From: Pedosphaera sp.
Lineage (GTDB): Bacteria > Verrucomicrobiota > Verrucomicrobiia > Limisphaerales > Pedosphaeraceae
Assembly: GCA_028293325.1 (NCBI GenBank)
Contig: JAQGPA010000151.1
Span: forward strand, 1 to 54,428
Direction: 5' to 3'
DNA: 54,428 nt
Position numbers and translations under genes: made by a program. Below the pieces are notes generated by a model that did not search any database, was not told where the DNA came from, and saw only the letters and a list, made by a program, of their open reading frames with translations. This document shows positions 33,702 to 46,300 of this stretch, piece after piece (within the stretch, counting starts at the first letter, position 1; each line of letters starts with the position of its first letter).

Positions 33702-36422
33702 TCAACTCTTTTCCGGAGCGATATGCTCCGATGCCTTCATTATCTTTTTTTCCAATGTGCTCCGCAATGGCGGCAATAAATCCAGCAGGTGTTTGTACAG
33801 CGCCACGGCTTGCTTCCATTCATTCATTTCTTCCGCCAATCGGCCTGCATTTTTTCCAGCCTCATTGACCCAATACAAATTAAACTTCTCTCCTTCCCTT
33901 AGGTTCTTGCCATAAACCACATCCAAATATCGATCCAGCGAAAGTCCAAGTAAATCAGCTTGCTCGGATCCTGGTTTTAGACGCGCCGTCTTCTCCAGGC
34001 ACTGCGCCATCCCTATCTGGGCCTGACTCCGCGCGGAAACATCGGCCACGCTCGAATCAATCACTGTTTGATACGCATTACTGGCTGAATCGTATTGGTA
34101 ATGCGCCGGATCCAATTCCGCCAGTTGCAGATAACAATCCCCCATCCGGCCCGCCGCCAGTGGCGTAAATCGATTCGTCGGATCCGCATTGAGTATGCGT
34201 GAAAATACCTGGATGGCTTCGCGAAAATTTGACCCGAGATTGTTCGTATCCTTCGAAAGCGTCAGCGCATCACCATAAGCGAACTTGGCCTCCAGCGAGA
34301 GTTCGGCGGGAAGATTCGGGTTGCTGGCCAGATTCGTAAGATAATAAGTAATGGCCTCCCGCACGGCATCACGTGCCACGGCCGCCCGGCTCGCCATCAT
34401 GAGCGCCTGATCCGCCAATCCTGATCCTGGCCAGTTCGTGTTCTTGAAGACGACCTGGTAATTAATTTCCGCCCGTGAGAAATCGTCGTGCCGCCAGTAA
34501 TGGTCGGCCACCCAATATTGGGCCAGCGGCGCCAGCTCATTGGTCTGGAAGCGTGCCACGAAATTGGTGAACAGCAAAAATGCATTGGTGTCAAAACCCG
34601 CCTCCGCGTTGGCCCACGCACGGGCGAATTCCGCTCGCGGCAGCGCCGGACTATTTGTGTAAGTCCCCAGCCACGCCTCGTATTTCTTGATTGCCCCATC
34701 CCAATTGGATTCCATCTCATAAGTCCGTGCGATGGCCAGATCCACCTCCGGCAGCAACGCTGAATCCGGCGAAACCGCCGCGAACTTGGAAAACACCTCC
34801 CGCGCGTGCGCCGGGCTGCCCTCGCGATTTAACCCCTGCCCCACCAGCAGCATCGCAGGCTGAATCAATGAGCCGGTGGGATACCATTCCAGAATGCGAT
34901 CCATGGCCTGGGTCGCCGCCGTCAGGTTTGTTTGCGCCAGGCCCGCCTGCACCACCTGGTATAATGCCGGTTCGAACAACCCGTTTTTCACGGGAGCCAG
35001 TGCTCCATATTGTTCGATGATTGAATTGTAATTCGTGATCGCCCCCGCAAAATCCTTCTCCAAATACTGGATATCCGCCAGCTTGAAACGCGCCACTGCC
35101 TGGTCCTCCGAAAATGGCAGCCGGTCGACCGCGCTGCTAAAAGCTGTCCGGCTTTCCGCAATATTTCCTTCCGCGAGCAGGCACCAGCCCAGATTTAATT
35201 CCGCCTTCCCTCGCAATGGACTGTTCGTGAAAGTTGTGATGAGATTCTGAAAGTTGGTCTTGGCCTGTTGCAGCAGATTCGTTCCCGCATCCACTGGCGG
35301 CGCCCCTTCGATCTTCGGACCGGTTTCTCCGGCGGCGTAATACTGCTTGAGCCGCAATTCGCCCAGTGCCAGCAGCTTCAAGTCAGCTCCCGCTTCGCCC
35401 GGATACTTGCTCAGGAAATCCTCCAACTTTTGCGCGGCAGCCTCAGTTTTATTTTGCCGCAAATTTAATTCCACCACTTTCAACATGGCCTGCCGCCGTT
35501 GCTCGGGTGCAACCTCCTTGGCCACATTTTTCTCATAGGCCTCCACTGCCGCCGCCAGGCAATCCATTTGCTCCAGCACATCCCCCTGGAATGCGATGCT
35601 CTCCGCCTGCATCTCGCTGCGCCCTGGTGCTGCAGCCAGCTCCAAAAGGTTCGTGCTGCGCTGCAAGGCTTCCTCGGCCCGCCCGCTCGCAAGTTGAATC
35701 CGGCCCAGCAAATATAACCGGCGCCATTCCTGCTCCCAATTGCCCTTCAAAAGCGCCGCCTTCTGGAGCGCTGCTTCTGCTGCTGCGTAATCCTTCTTCG
35801 CCAGCTCAGCCTCGCTCAGCAGGAAACAGCCATTCATCACCAAATCGAGATCATTGGTCGGACCGGCCTGCAGGATTTGTTGAAAAACGCCGGTCGGCTG
35901 CCGCAATGCCTCGATCACCCCCGGCCAATCCGTAAGCTTGGAACGGGCTTCCGCCTCTCCCAATGCCGCTTGCAGACGCAAACGCGAGGACGCCGCCGGA
36001 TAATCCTTCATCAGCCGGGCAAACGCCTCCGCTGCCGCGGTGTAATTCGTGCCATACAATTGCGCCTCGGCAGTCCAATAGGCAAATTGGTCGGCACTCG
36101 TGCCGGCATGCGCCGCTTCAGCGGAAAGCAACTCGCTCACCGCCGCAAAATTCTTCGTGGAACCTTCCTCCCGCTTAAAACGCGCCTGCGCCTCCAGCAA
36201 AATTGCCTCCGCATAAAACTCTGAGCCGGGATATTTCCTGGCAAAGTCGACAAACTCTCCCTCCGCGCGTTGCCACCAACCGCCGCTGAAGGAATCCTTC
36301 GCCGCTCGAAACGCCTTGATCTCGGACGTACTCGCGGCTTGCAAAGGCAGGCAGCCAAACGCCAGAAATATTAATATCGGCGCACACCACAGTCTGCGAA
36401 AATGATTCAAATACCGCTTCAT
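33702..36422 (-). CDS. Exported tetratricopeptide-repeat protein
   Basis: The 906-residue protein has a signal sequence (MKRYLNHFRRLWCAPILIFLAFGCLPLQA) and is otherwise almost wholly helical TPR-type repeats. These have the recurrent pattern of small and aromatic residues, such as LLEAQARFKREE, LNLGWCLLAEGNIAESRTAF and FKLADIQYLEKDFAGAI. The spacing resembles YfiO/BamD and YbgF-type periplasmic TPR proteins, but the length is far greater. It begins 9 bp after uvrA, so it is probably read from the same transcript even though the functions seem unrelated. A scaffold for envelope assembly is a guess. The partner is unknown. Confidence 0.82.
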   Translation of the reverse strand: MKRYLNHFRRLWCAPILIFLAFGCLPLQAASTSEIKAFRAAKDSFSGGWWQRAEGEFVDFARKYPGSEFYAEAILLEAQARFKREEGSTKNFAAVSELLSAEAAHAGTSADQFAYWTAEAQLYGTNYTAAAEAFARLMKDYPAASSRLRLQAALGEAEARSKLTDWPGVIEALRQPTGVFQQILQAGPTNDLDLVMNGCFLLSEAELAKKDYAAAEAALQKAALLKGNWEQEWRRLYLLGRIQLASGRAEEALQRSTNLLELAAAPGRSEMQAESIAFQGDVLEQMDCLAAAVEAYEKNVAKEVAPEQRRQAMLKVVELNLRQNKTEAAAQKLEDFLSKYPGEAGADLKLLALGELRLKQYYAAGETGPKIEGAPPVDAGTNLLQQAKTNFQNLITTFTNSPLRGKAELNLGWCLLAEGNIAESRTAFSSAVDRLPFSEDQAVARFKLADIQYLEKDFAGAITNYNSIIEQYGALAPVKNGLFEPALYQVVQAGLAQTNLTAATQAMDRILEWYPTGSLIQPAMLLVGQGLNREGSPAHAREVFSKFAAVSPDSALLPEVDLAIARTYEMESNWDGAIKKYEAWLGTYTNSPALPRAEFARAWANAEAGFDTNAFLLFTNFVARFQTNELAPLAQYWVADHYWRHDDFSRAEINYQVVFKNTNWPGSGLADQALMMASRAAVARDAVREAITYYLTNLASNPNLPAELSLEAKFAYGDALTLSKDTNNLGSNFREAIQVFSRILNADPTNRFTPLAAGRMGDCYLQLAELDPAHYQYDSASNAYQTVIDSSVADVSARSQAQIGMAQCLEKTARLKPGSEQADLLGLSLDRYLDVVYGKNLREGEKFNLYWVNEAGKNAGRLAEEMNEWKQAVALYKHLLDLLPPLRSTLEKKIMKASEHIAPEKS

Positions 36423-36431
36423 TCTGGACTG

Positions 36432-39362
36432 TTATCTGACATTTTCGCTGAGCATACGACTCAAATATTGCCCCGTAAAGCTCGCCGAACACCGCGCCAC
36501 CTCTTCCGGCGTGCCTTGGGCAATAATCCGTCCCCCGCCCGCCCCGCCCTCCGGCCCCAAATCAATGACCCAATCCGCCGTCTTGATGACATCCAGGTTA
36601 TGCTCGATGACCAGCAATGTATTGCCCGATGCCCGCAGCTTGAAAATCACCTCCAACAGTTTGGCCACGTCGTGAAAGTGCAACCCCGTGGTCGGTTCGT
36701 CCAGGATGTAAAGGGTCTTGCCCGTTGCCTTGCGGGTCAATTCCGCTGCGAGTTTGATCCGTTGCGCCTCGCCGCCGCTTAATGTCGTCGCGGATTGGCC
36801 CAGCCCGATGTAGCCCAACCCCACATCCGCCAGTGTCAGGCAGGGATCGTAAATCTGCGGCACCGCGCGAAAGAATGTCACCGCTTCATCCACGGTCATG
36901 TTCAGCACGTCCGCGATGTTCATCCCCTTGTAACTGATCTCCAGCGTTTCCCGGTTATACCGCTTGCCGTTGCACGCCTCACAGGTCACATAAACCGGCG
37001 GCAGAAAATGCATCTCAATCTTGATCAGCCCGTCGCCCTGGCATTTCTCGCAACGCCCGCCCTTCACGTTGAAGCTGAACCTTCCCGCCTCATATCCCCG
37101 TATCCGTGCCGCCGGCAGCTTGGCAAACAAATCACGAATATGATTAAACATGCCCGTGTAGGTCGCCGGATTGCTGCGCGGCGTCCGGCCAATCGGCGTT
37201 TGGTCAATCACTATGACCTTGTCCAGATTCTCAAACCCCCTCAACTCGCGATGCGTCCCCGGACGCTCCTTTGACCCATGGAATTTCCGAAACAACGCCC
37301 GCCGCAAAATATCATCCACCAGCGTGCTTTTGCCCGAACCGCTCACCCCGGTGACGCACGTCAGTGTCCCCAGCGGAATCCGCACATCGATGTTCTGCAA
37401 ATTATTCTCCCGCGCACCCAGCACCTCCAGCCAGCCGCGGTCAGCCGAGGACTTGATCCGCTTCTTCGGCACCGGAATCGTCAACTCCCGCGTCAGATAT
37501 TTTGCCGTCAGCGAGCGGGGCGAAGCCAGCACCTGCTCCAGCGTCCCCTCCGCCACCACTTCGCCGCCCCGCACGCCCGCACCCGGCCCCAGATCAAGAA
37601 TGTAATTGGCGCGGCGAATGGTGTCTTCATCATGTTCCACCACCAGCACTGAATTGCCCAAATCCCGCAATCCCTCCAGCGTCTTCAACAACCGCTCATT
37701 GTCCCGCTGATGCAATCCAATGCTCGGCTCATCGAGAATATAAAGCACGCCCACCAACCCCGCTCCCACCTGCGTGGCCAGGCGGATCCGTTGCGCCTCA
37801 CCGCCGCTCAACGTCCCGCTCTCGCGATTCAACGTCAGATAACCCAAACCCACATTCTTTAAAAACCCAAGTCGCGCACGAATCTCTCGGATAATGTCCG
37901 CCGCAATCTTCTGTTGAAAGTCCGTGAGCTTAAGTTGGCCGAAGAAATTGTCCGCCGCCTCGATCGACAAGGAACAAACTTCCATGATCGATAATCCGGG
38001 TATGCTCGGCCCCTTGGTTCTTTTGGTCCCAAACGTGGCATTCACTTCCGGCCCGCCAATCGTAACCGCCAGGATCTCCGGCTTGAGCCGCTGCCCCCCG
38101 CAGGCGTCGCAGAATTGCGGGCTCATAAAGCTTTTCAAGCGATTCCTCGTGAACTCGCTCTCGCTTTCCTGATACAGCCGCTCCAGGTTCGGCACCACCC
38201 CTTCAAATGGTCGGCTGGCCTTGCTCATCTTGCCGGCCCGCCAGAAATTAAAATCAATCTCCGTCGTGCCCGAGCCCCAGAGCAGCGCCTTTTTAAAATC
38301 CTCCGGCAACGACTTATACGGCACTTCCAGGCTCTGTTGGTAATGCTGCGCCACCCCGCGCAACATCGCCTTGTAATAAACAATCATCCGCTTGCCACCG
38401 CGTCGCCACGGCAGCACCGCGCCTTGATCCAGCGTCTTCTCCGGATCAGGCACGATCAACCCCTCGTCAAAAACCATCTTCTGACCCAGCCCATGACACA
38501 CGGGACATGCCCCCGCGGGTGAGTTGAAGGAAAAATGCTTCGGCGTGAGCGGCTCAAAACTCAATCCCGTGGCCGGGCTATAATTGCGGTTGGAATGCAG
38601 CGTTTCAGTCCAGGTTGAGGACGTTTCTGCGCCCGGAGGTTGATGCAACGCTAATAACCGCCCCTCGCCCCAACGCAACGAGGTTTCTACGGAATCGCTC
38701 AGCCGCACGCGAATTTTGTCATCAATTACCAATCGATCCACCACCGCCTCGATCGTGTGCCTTTGCTTCGGATCCAGTTTCACTCGCACATTGTTGGTGA
38801 GTTCAATCAGTTCGCCATCCACCCGCGCCCGGACAAAACCTTCACGTCCCAATCGCTCCACCACGTCCCGAAACTCCCCCTTTTGTTCGCGTACCACCGG
38901 GGCCAGCAGCATCACCCGCGTTTTGGCCGGCAACGCGCTGATTTTATCGACAATGTCACTTGTGCTCTGGGCCACAATCGGCACTCCGCTGACCGGGCAA
39001 TGCGGCTGTCCCACATGGGCAAAAAGTAACCGCAGATAATCATAAATCTCCGTTGTCGTTGCGATGATGGAGCGCGGGCCGGTTCCGGAACTGCGCTGTT
39101 CAATGGCAATCGCCGGCGAAAGTCCCTCGATAAAATCCACCTCGGGCTTCTGCATCTGATCCAGGAACTGCCGCGCGTAAGCGGAAAGGGACTCTACATA
39201 TTTCCGCTGTCCCTCGGCGTAAATGGTGTCGAAGGCAAGCGAGGACTTCCCCGAACCGCTCAATCCGGTGATGACCACCAGTTCGTCGCGCGGGATGGCA
39301 AGGGTGAGGTTCTTGAGATTATGCTCCCGAGCCCCGCCAATCTTTATGAAACCTTTTGGCAT
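36432..39362 (-). CDS. uvrA: UvrABC excinuclease subunit A
   Basis: This 976-residue protein is the DNA-damage recognition ATPase of nucleotide excision repair. It has two ABC modules: Walker [10 protein letters not shown] at about 33-41 and GVSGSGKST near 676, with signature motifs [12 protein letters not shown] and [12 protein letters not shown]. Zinc sites are CPVC/CDAC in the first half and CEKC/CEAC ([23 protein letters not shown]) in the second. I prefer the ATG at 39362 ([18 protein letters not shown]) over a TTG three codons earlier. Length and motifs are those of an intact class I UvrA. It is followed at 9 bp by the TPR gene. Confidence 0.98.
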   Translation of the reverse strand: MPKGFIKIGGAREHNLKNLTLAIPRDELVVITGLSGSGKSSLAFDTIYAEGQRKYVESLSAYARQFLDQMQKPEVDFIEGLSPAIAIEQRSSGTGPRSIIATTTEIYDYLRLLFAHVGQPHCPVSGVPIVAQSTSDIVDKISALPAKTRVMLLAPVVREQKGEFRDVVERLGREGFVRARVDGELIELTNNVRVKLDPKQRHTIEAVVDRLVIDDKIRVRLSDSVETSLRWGEGRLLALHQPPGAETSSTWTETLHSNRNYSPATGLSFEPLTPKHFSFNSPAGACPVCHGLGQKMVFDEGLIVPDPEKTLDQGAVLPWRRGGKRMIVYYKAMLRGVAQHYQQSLEVPYKSLPEDFKKALLWGSGTTEIDFNFWRAGKMSKASRPFEGVVPNLERLYQESESEFTRNRLKSFMSPQFCDACGGQRLKPEILAVTIGGPEVNATFGTKRTKGPSIPGLSIMEVCSLSIEAADNFFGQLKLTDFQQKIAADIIREIRARLGFLKNVGLGYLTLNRESGTLSGGEAQRIRLATQVGAGLVGVLYILDEPSIGLHQRDNERLLKTLEGLRDLGNSVLVVEHDEDTIRRANYILDLGPGAGVRGGEVVAEGTLEQVLASPRSLTAKYLTRELTIPVPKKRIKSSADRGWLEVLGARENNLQNIDVRIPLGTLTCVTGVSGSGKSTLVDDILRRALFRKFHGSKERPGTHRELRGFENLDKVIVIDQTPIGRTPRSNPATYTGMFNHIRDLFAKLPAARIRGYEAGRFSFNVKGGRCEKCQGDGLIKIEMHFLPPVYVTCEACNGKRYNRETLEISYKGMNIADVLNMTVDEAVTFFRAVPQIYDPCLTLADVGLGYIGLGQSATTLSGGEAQRIKLAAELTRKATGKTLYILDEPTTGLHFHDVAKLLEVIFKLRASGNTLLVIEHNLDVIKTADWVIDLGPEGGAGGGRIIAQGTPEEVARCSASFTGQYLSRMLSENVR

Positions 39363-39462
39363 GTTCCGCAAATTTATCCATCAAACAATCATTTAACCTA
39401 AATGAAAGTTGTGGTGAAGCAAAGCAAGATGTCGTGGAACCGGAAGACCGGACTAAAACGGT

Positions 39463-40392
39463 TCACTCTGGGATAATACGCGCCAAAATTGCCTCCACCA
39501 GGCCGCGGCGGGGTAACTTGCCCGCCACGCATTGCGTTGCCGCAGAACCAGCCGCAACGCCCCAGCGCAGCCATTCGGCGGGACCTGCCCCTGCTTCGAT
39601 CTGCTGCGCCACGGCTGCCACCATGGCATCGCCGGCCCCAATGGTATGGACCGCCTTCAGGCGCGGCGGACGAGCGTAAAACGTCGCCCCTTCCCTGTCA
39701 TTGACCAGCAGGCCACCCGCTGGACCGCGCGAAACCAGCACCCATCCCCGCGTGGCCTTCGAAAGCCCGCGCGCCGCACTCAGGAGGGATGCTTCGGAAC
39801 CCAATTTGCGACCGGACCATTGCGCTAATTCATGCGCGTTCGGTTTAACTAAAAACGGATGAGCCCCAACCGCAGCCCGCAACGCCTCGCCATCACAATC
39901 CAAAATGGTTTTTACTCCCGCGCGACACGCACGCTTGGTAATCCGCCCATAGACATCCGCTGGAACACCACGTGGCAGGCTCCCGGAAAGAACCACACAG
40001 GAAGCTTTGCCTGTTAATCGGCTCGTCTCCTCCAAAATCGCCCGTAACTCAGCACGGGATAATTCCGGGCCGCTCTGATTAAAGCGAAGCTGCCCCTGGC
40101 TCGCCGTGCTCACAATGGTGTTTACCCGGGATGCCTCGCGCACACTCACTATTCGAGTGCTGAATTTCTCCTCCCGCAAGTAGCGCGCAAGTTCTGCTCC
40201 CGTGTCACCCCCCAACGGCAGCAGCAGGCAAGGCTGGTCCCCCAAATGGCGCAACCATCGCGCTACATTGATTCCCTTGCCGCCCGCCCAGCGGCGTTCC
40301 GCCTGGATGGTGTTTTTCTCCTCCCACTGCACCCCGTCAACGCGCCATTCGGCGTCAATCGACGGATTCAGCGCCAGTACCAGAACACCCAT
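39463..40392 (-). CDS. PfkB-family sugar-phosphate kinase (1-phosphofructokinase/tagatose-6-P kinase type)
   Basis: The 309-residue ribokinase-fold enzyme belongs to the FruK/LacC/PfkB branch of hexose-phosphate kinases, which make fructose 1,6-bisphosphate or tagatose 1,6-bisphosphate. It opens VLVLALNPSIDAEW, the branch signature. PfkB motif 1 is WAGGKGINVARWLRHLG (about 36-52), and motif 2 is HTIGAGDAMVA with the catalytic base D near 252. KPNAHELAQW is also typical. The start ATG is only 2 bp after the TAG of the giant protease gene, suggesting translational coupling. It could serve sugars released by the island, but fructose-1-phosphate cannot be told from tagatose-6-phosphate by sequence. 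Confidence 0.9.
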   Translation of the reverse strand: MGVLVLALNPSIDAEWRVDGVQWEEKNTIQAERRWAGGKGINVARWLRHLGDQPCLLLPLGGDTGAELARYLREEKFSTRIVSVREASRVNTIVSTASQGQLRFNQSGPELSRAELRAILEETSRLTGKASCVVLSGSLPRGVPADVYGRITKRACRAGVKTILDCDGEALRAAVGAHPFLVKPNAHELAQWSGRKLGSEASLLSAARGLSKATRGWVLVSRGPAGGLLVNDREGATFYARPPRLKAVHTIGAGDAMVAAVAQQIEAGAGPAEWLRWGVAAGSAATQCVAGKLPRRGLVEAILARIIPE

Positions 40393-40394
40393 GG

Positions 40395-43300
40395 CTATGG
40401 CACCTGCACGATGCGATAGAACAGCAATGGAATTCCAGCAATGGGTGTCGGATCAACAAAGATTGTCGTACTCCCACTCGCCGTATTGGTCACAATTGGC
40501 GTCCAGACGGCTGATAGCAAATTGGTGGAAGTCTGAATCACATACTTCTCACCCGGCACGGTCGTCCAGGTCAAAGTCGGTCCGTTCGTTGCCCCCGGTG
40601 GCGGCCGCGTCACCGTCACTGTAATCGGCAACACGCTCATCAGAATTCCATTGGTCGAAACCGTGGCTCGGATGGTGTAAGTGACATTTGAGGATTCATT
40701 ATTCGGCACCCCCAGGAACCATAGATCATTGATATTCGTGCCCAGCAGGTTGGTGCGAATCACGATCTGCTCGATACTCGTGCCGGGTCTAACGCTCTGA
40801 TCAAAGTACGGCGCCGCAAATGGCAGTCTGGCGCGTTGCAACGTCAGATCCACGTTCCCACTCAAATTATACAATTCGAATAATGCCGCGGGATTTGTCT
40901 GATCGATCTGGAAACTGAAAAAGTTCGTCAGTGCCACGCCCGGAGTCGCCGTAAAGTTGAATGGCACCCCATTCGTAAGATTGATGATCAACGGCGGTCC
41001 TGTTTCCGTGGCCCGAATGGTGTAGTTCACCGCGTTCACGTCATTGTTAAACACCCCCAAATACCAGCGCCCGGGCGACAGCACTACCGGCACGGAATTG
41101 GTAAAGACCACAATCGCTTCGTTATTTGTGCCCGGATTGCCGCTGAAATAATCAAAGCTCAATTGGTCGGGCAGCGGCACTCCCTTGCGCGCCACCAAAT
41201 CCACGTTCCCGCTTGGGTTCAGAATTTCAAAAGCCACCGCAATCCCGCTCGGCGACACGTCATACTGGTAATAACGCTGAATGCCATTCGCCGGCAGGCT
41301 GTTGGTCAGCGGCACGCCATTCGTCAGGCTGGTGATGTCAAAATCAACCTCGATCGAGAAGGTCACCGGCGTCGCCCCTTGGTTCTGCACGCCGAGATAA
41401 TATCGCGCGCCTGGCACCAGCAATGGCGTGGGGCCATTCGTTGTCAACGTCCCGATGCCGCCGGTCCCCGTGGGTATTATCGTGAAGTCCCCGGCGCCGC
41501 CGCCCGAGGGTTGACCATTCTGGTTAAACAACAGGTTGACCTGGCCGCCAGTCACATTAAACAGCAGGTTGGTGGCAAACTGCGCCCAGGGCGGCACATC
41601 CACTGCGAAATATCGGATATCATTCGCATTAACCACCTGGTTCGTTTGCGGCACCGCATGCGTCAACGGCAGTGAGGACGGCACTGTCGTGTCCAGCGTC
41701 AAACTCAACTCCCAGCTCACCAGCGTCGTAATCGCGTTGATGGGGCCGGCGCGGTTATCCACAATCTCCAGCTTCCAGTCGCCCAGAGATCTTTCCCCAA
41801 TCACCTTGTCGAGTGATTCTTCCGGCAGATAAAAACTGTTCTGGCCGGGTTGCGTAAAGATAAATGTATCCAGGAGCATGCCGGACGGACAGTTCGTAAA
41901 ATCTATTTCAAACGGTGTGCCGTTCGCAATGGCTGTGAAAGGTATCGAATCAATCACCCAATTGGTAACACCGGTGATTGTATGAACCTGTGTCCCGCCG
42001 ACCAATACATTGGCCTGCACTGGAGGACAAATGCTCGGCGGCGTCAGGGTGCCACACCTGCCCAAACTTCCAGCATCGAAAATATCTTTGATTTGCGCGA
42101 CAGTCAGCACTTTGTCATAAAAACCGATTTCATCTATCCGCCCCGGGAAACTCACGCTGGATATGCCGCCGATTCTCTTTCCAAAATACAAGTCAAAGGC
42201 TGTTTGCGGCGAAAAACTGGTGCTAAAGTTCGTTGTGGCTACCACGGTGCCGTCGTAATAAAGCTTCGCAGTTCCGCTGATCTTGTCATAAGTAAGGGCT
42301 ACATGCGACCATGTATTTGGTTGGACAAAGCCCGGGGCGGATGAGAGCGCATGTGAAACTCCCGTTGTGTCCACAAGATTAGCCCATAGCGATCCAACTC
42401 CGCCTCCCAATGCTGCCGTCGAAATCCAAAAATGAGCGCCGATCCCCGGAATTCCATTATTACTATTCCATTCCACCAACGGAGCTTGCGATGTGACATC
42501 AGATGGATATATCCAACAGTCGATGGTAAATCCGTTTCCCGCGCCGATGTTCAGGCTGGCTGAAGCCGGAACCTTCACATACTGGTCGTTGTTGATATTA
42601 AAGTTGAACGCCTGACCCACTTCTCCCGCTATGTATGAGGCTCCATTAACCAGCGCTCCATTTTGTGCGCCGACAATATCCGTGGTAGTGCCATCCCCCG
42701 GCCACCAATGAATGGGATCCAACGGCCCGGAACGACGATCCGCGAACTGCAATACATACTTGTTGCCGGCAATCGTCGGCAGGGTTCGGGAAATGCTGCC
42801 GTTGCGCAAGCCAAGGTAGTTGCTCCCGGTACGGGCCTGCGTGGGATCACTTAATACTGTTACTTTGTTACTCAGCACTGTCCAACCATCCACGCCTGTG
42901 ACTGCCAGATAATCGCCAGGTGCGCTCGTCTCAAAGTCGCTGAGCGGCGCGCTGCCGCCGGCAACATTGGTACCGCCAAATGGGGGTATGGCAAATTTAA
43001 TCGGCACCAGTGCCTTGTTCGTATCCTCGCTGAACGTCGCATAGTTGATCGCCCGGTTGATTCCTGTGACAGTATAAGTCCATTCCGTCGTATTGGGATT
43101 GCCGCCTTCATTCATTATAACGACCACGCTGGTGGCTACCCCGGGCCCATAATCAATTGCAAAGTTGCCGCTGCCACTGATTGATCCTGAGTCGAAGATT
43201 TTCACCCCATCGTAATAAACATGGATGGTGTCTGGAATCGTGAAGAAATCGTAGCTGATCAGCAGCGTGCCAACATTGCCCCCGGTGGCGAGGACATTGG

Positions 43301-46300
43301 TGTTGGCCGCAGCCCCGCCGGAGGAAGTGACCGGAAATGAGTTGGTAATATCGACGCCTGCGCCATAGCCATTGGTGCTCAACCCTCCCCGGTTCTCCGC
43401 CAGCAATGTCCGCGTCCCTTGCGGACTGATCAACGTCAGCACCAAATCCGAAATGCGCGGATGGTCAATCCGCACCCCGACTTCTGCCCGCACCACGCGG
43501 CTGTCAATGCTCACCGTATTGGTCGAGTACGTCACCGCATCATCCAAAAGCGTCTCACCCCCGCGTGATAGGAATCGGAATGGCTGTAGCGGATTCAAAT
43601 CCAATGCCACACTCTTGAAAATCGTGACCGTCACCGGTGTCAGGTTCGGATTGTACACCGCGATGAAATACCGGCCCGCGTTCAATGGCGGACTGTCAAA
43701 CTTGGTGATCGAGAGGGAACCGCCCGGCGGATTTATCAGTGCCATCTTGTCAAACGTGTTCAGCGTCGGAAAATCATCGCGCCGTAAAAATAATTCCACC
43801 GGATTCGGCGTCGTCGCTGAGATTGCAATCGACACCGTCAAGTTGGTCGCTTCGGGCGGCACATCAATGAAATCGAAGAAGAACGCTCTCCCCCTGATGG
43901 TCACCGTCACGCCGTTCGTGGCGGACTCCGGCTCAATCAATACATCCAATTGGTCCACTCGCCCGGTCTGCGTCAGTGAATCGTCCACCATGGAGAGCAT
44001 CCAGACGCCATTCACCGCCTTGTCGCCCACGAACGTGCGCAGGCTGCCCGGACCATCCGATTTTCGGGACGCGATGGGCGATCCAATCGCATCTCCCTCA
44101 CCGCTGTCATCATAGATCAAGGTCTCGTTCGTCAGGCCGTTATCCAGGAAGGTATGATTGTTGAGCACCGCAAACTTGCTGCCATGGCTCAATGTGCCGA
44201 TCGTATCGCCATAGTTCTCATGCGTAACCTGGTTGGTTACGATGATCCGCCGAATGGCATCCGGCTCCGTGGTCAGCGCCAGGATGGTTGCCTGGCCGGG
44301 CAACGCCGGAGATCCATCGGGTATATTTACCGGGAAATCCCCCAGCACCGTTAAGTGAATGTTGCCGTTCGCGTCCCTCAGGCCAAAGGGCAGCTTGTTC
44401 GCCACGGCCACAAAGCCATACTCCGCCCCTTCCTGGTCCTCTGATTTGACTCCGACGTAGTAAATCTGACCGGGAACGGAATTGCTGTACAACACCTTTT
44501 CCGTACCGGTGCGCGTTCGGGAAACATCCGCTGCCACCAGCACAGCCGAATTCAAGTTGGTAAGCCGTCGATTACTCGAAACATACAGATCAATGTCCGC
44601 CTCCGTACGGGTTGCATTGTTGGGATCGGTTTGCCGTGTGCCCATGCGTGGCACGCCCAGGTTCGGTGGCAAAAACGTGATGAAAGCCACGTTCGTAAAC
44701 AAAGTGGTGTTCGTGTAAACATAAAAGTGCCACTGATTGGTCACACCACTGGTGCCGGTATATTGCGAATTCGCCCCCACCCGCTGATTGAATATTGGCA
44801 CCCCATTCGTCGCAATGCTCACCACGTTTACGTTATTGCTCACTGTGGCGCTGGGCGCCGCCAGCGTAAAGGCATTCGTCAACTCACCCGCATCACCGCT
44901 GGAAATAACCAGCGCAAAATCCTGGACGATGCCGTTCGTATTGGCTGTGATCGCGTTCACGTTCACCCGCCGGGCCTGCACCGTGATCGAGAAATTCGTC
45001 CCGCGCGGGTTATCCAGAAACACATTCTCCACATTGTTGACCATGTCCAGCGGTGGGGGCGTGTTGGTGTCCCAAGGCTGTGTCGATTCTCCTGCGGGGA
45101 TGTTATTGCCAAAATAAACGTCTCCCGTATCCAGGTTGGTGACAATCAGGTCCAGATCATTGACCAATTTCAAACTCGCTGCCGGGTTGCCCGGCGGATC
45201 GGTCCATACCAGCGTGATGCGCAAGGGCAGGAAAACCCCTCCCCGGGCCAGTGTCAGTTTCCGCGTTTGGCTGTCGCCTGTCGCCAGGGCATTTGTGGGA
45301 CTTTGGTCAAAGAAGCGCATTGCGGCGCCCGCCAATGGATCCAGACTCGTGGCATTTGTCAGGGCGCCCGGAATACTGTTGGCGATTTGCGGCAATCCCC
45401 AGCCTTGGTAGTTCACTAGCGGGTTGACATTCAGGTCATAGGGCGCACCCAATGGCCGCGCTCCATTGATCAACAAGGCCTTCATCAGCGCTGGGCTGTT
45501 GGTGACATGCATCCGCTGCTCAAAAAACTCCTGCATCAATGCCAGCATCCCGGACACACCCGCCGCCGCCATGCTCGTGCCCGATTCAAAACGATAGTAG
45601 GGAGCCAGCTTCGCGTTCAGGTTGGTTTTCAACAACTGCAACTCCGGATGATCATTGGTCCTTATCAACTCTGTCACCAAATCATAACTCACTGTGATAT
45701 TCGTGCCGTTGCCCACGCTGTAGAACAGCGTCGTGCCGGTATTCAATGCAAAGTTTTGCGGTGCTGAAACCTGGTTGGTTCCTCGAAAATCAAAGGTGGT
45801 CACCGTCGGGTTATCCGCATACCTCACATAAATTGGCATGGGTGGAAATGGATCAGGTGAATGATCAGTCGCAACTACTGTGATGGTCAATCCGACCGCG
45901 TCATCCGGTATGAAAATCGAATACGGTGTCAGCGAATTCGTTTCCACCGTTTGGTTGATGAAGGTATTGAATTGGAAATTAGTCGGATTATAATACGCAT
46001 TCGTGTCCCACTGGCTGGAGCGGTCCGATACCACAAACGTCCCCGGTGCCACCACGTCCGGCTTGAAACGCCCACCGTCCCCCTCAATACCAATGCCCAC
46101 ATTCCCACGGCTTGAAAATCCAGGTACCAGTCCTTGATCATGCGTGACGGCCAAAAACGGTTGATTCGTTACTCCGTTTACCGCCAGCTCATTGGTAATG
46201 CTTCGCTCCTGCTCAATCGCTCCCACGGTGATGACGTTCTTCGCCGTCGCGGGGGACAGAATACTTTGCGCATCGCCCCCCGTGCCAAGATCATCATCCC

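Noticed and set aside
33649..33819. 57-residue N-terminal extension of the Fe-S carrier protein
   Set aside because: The extension overlaps the end of the TPR gene and has no family match; the ATG at 33648 gives a normal-length protein.
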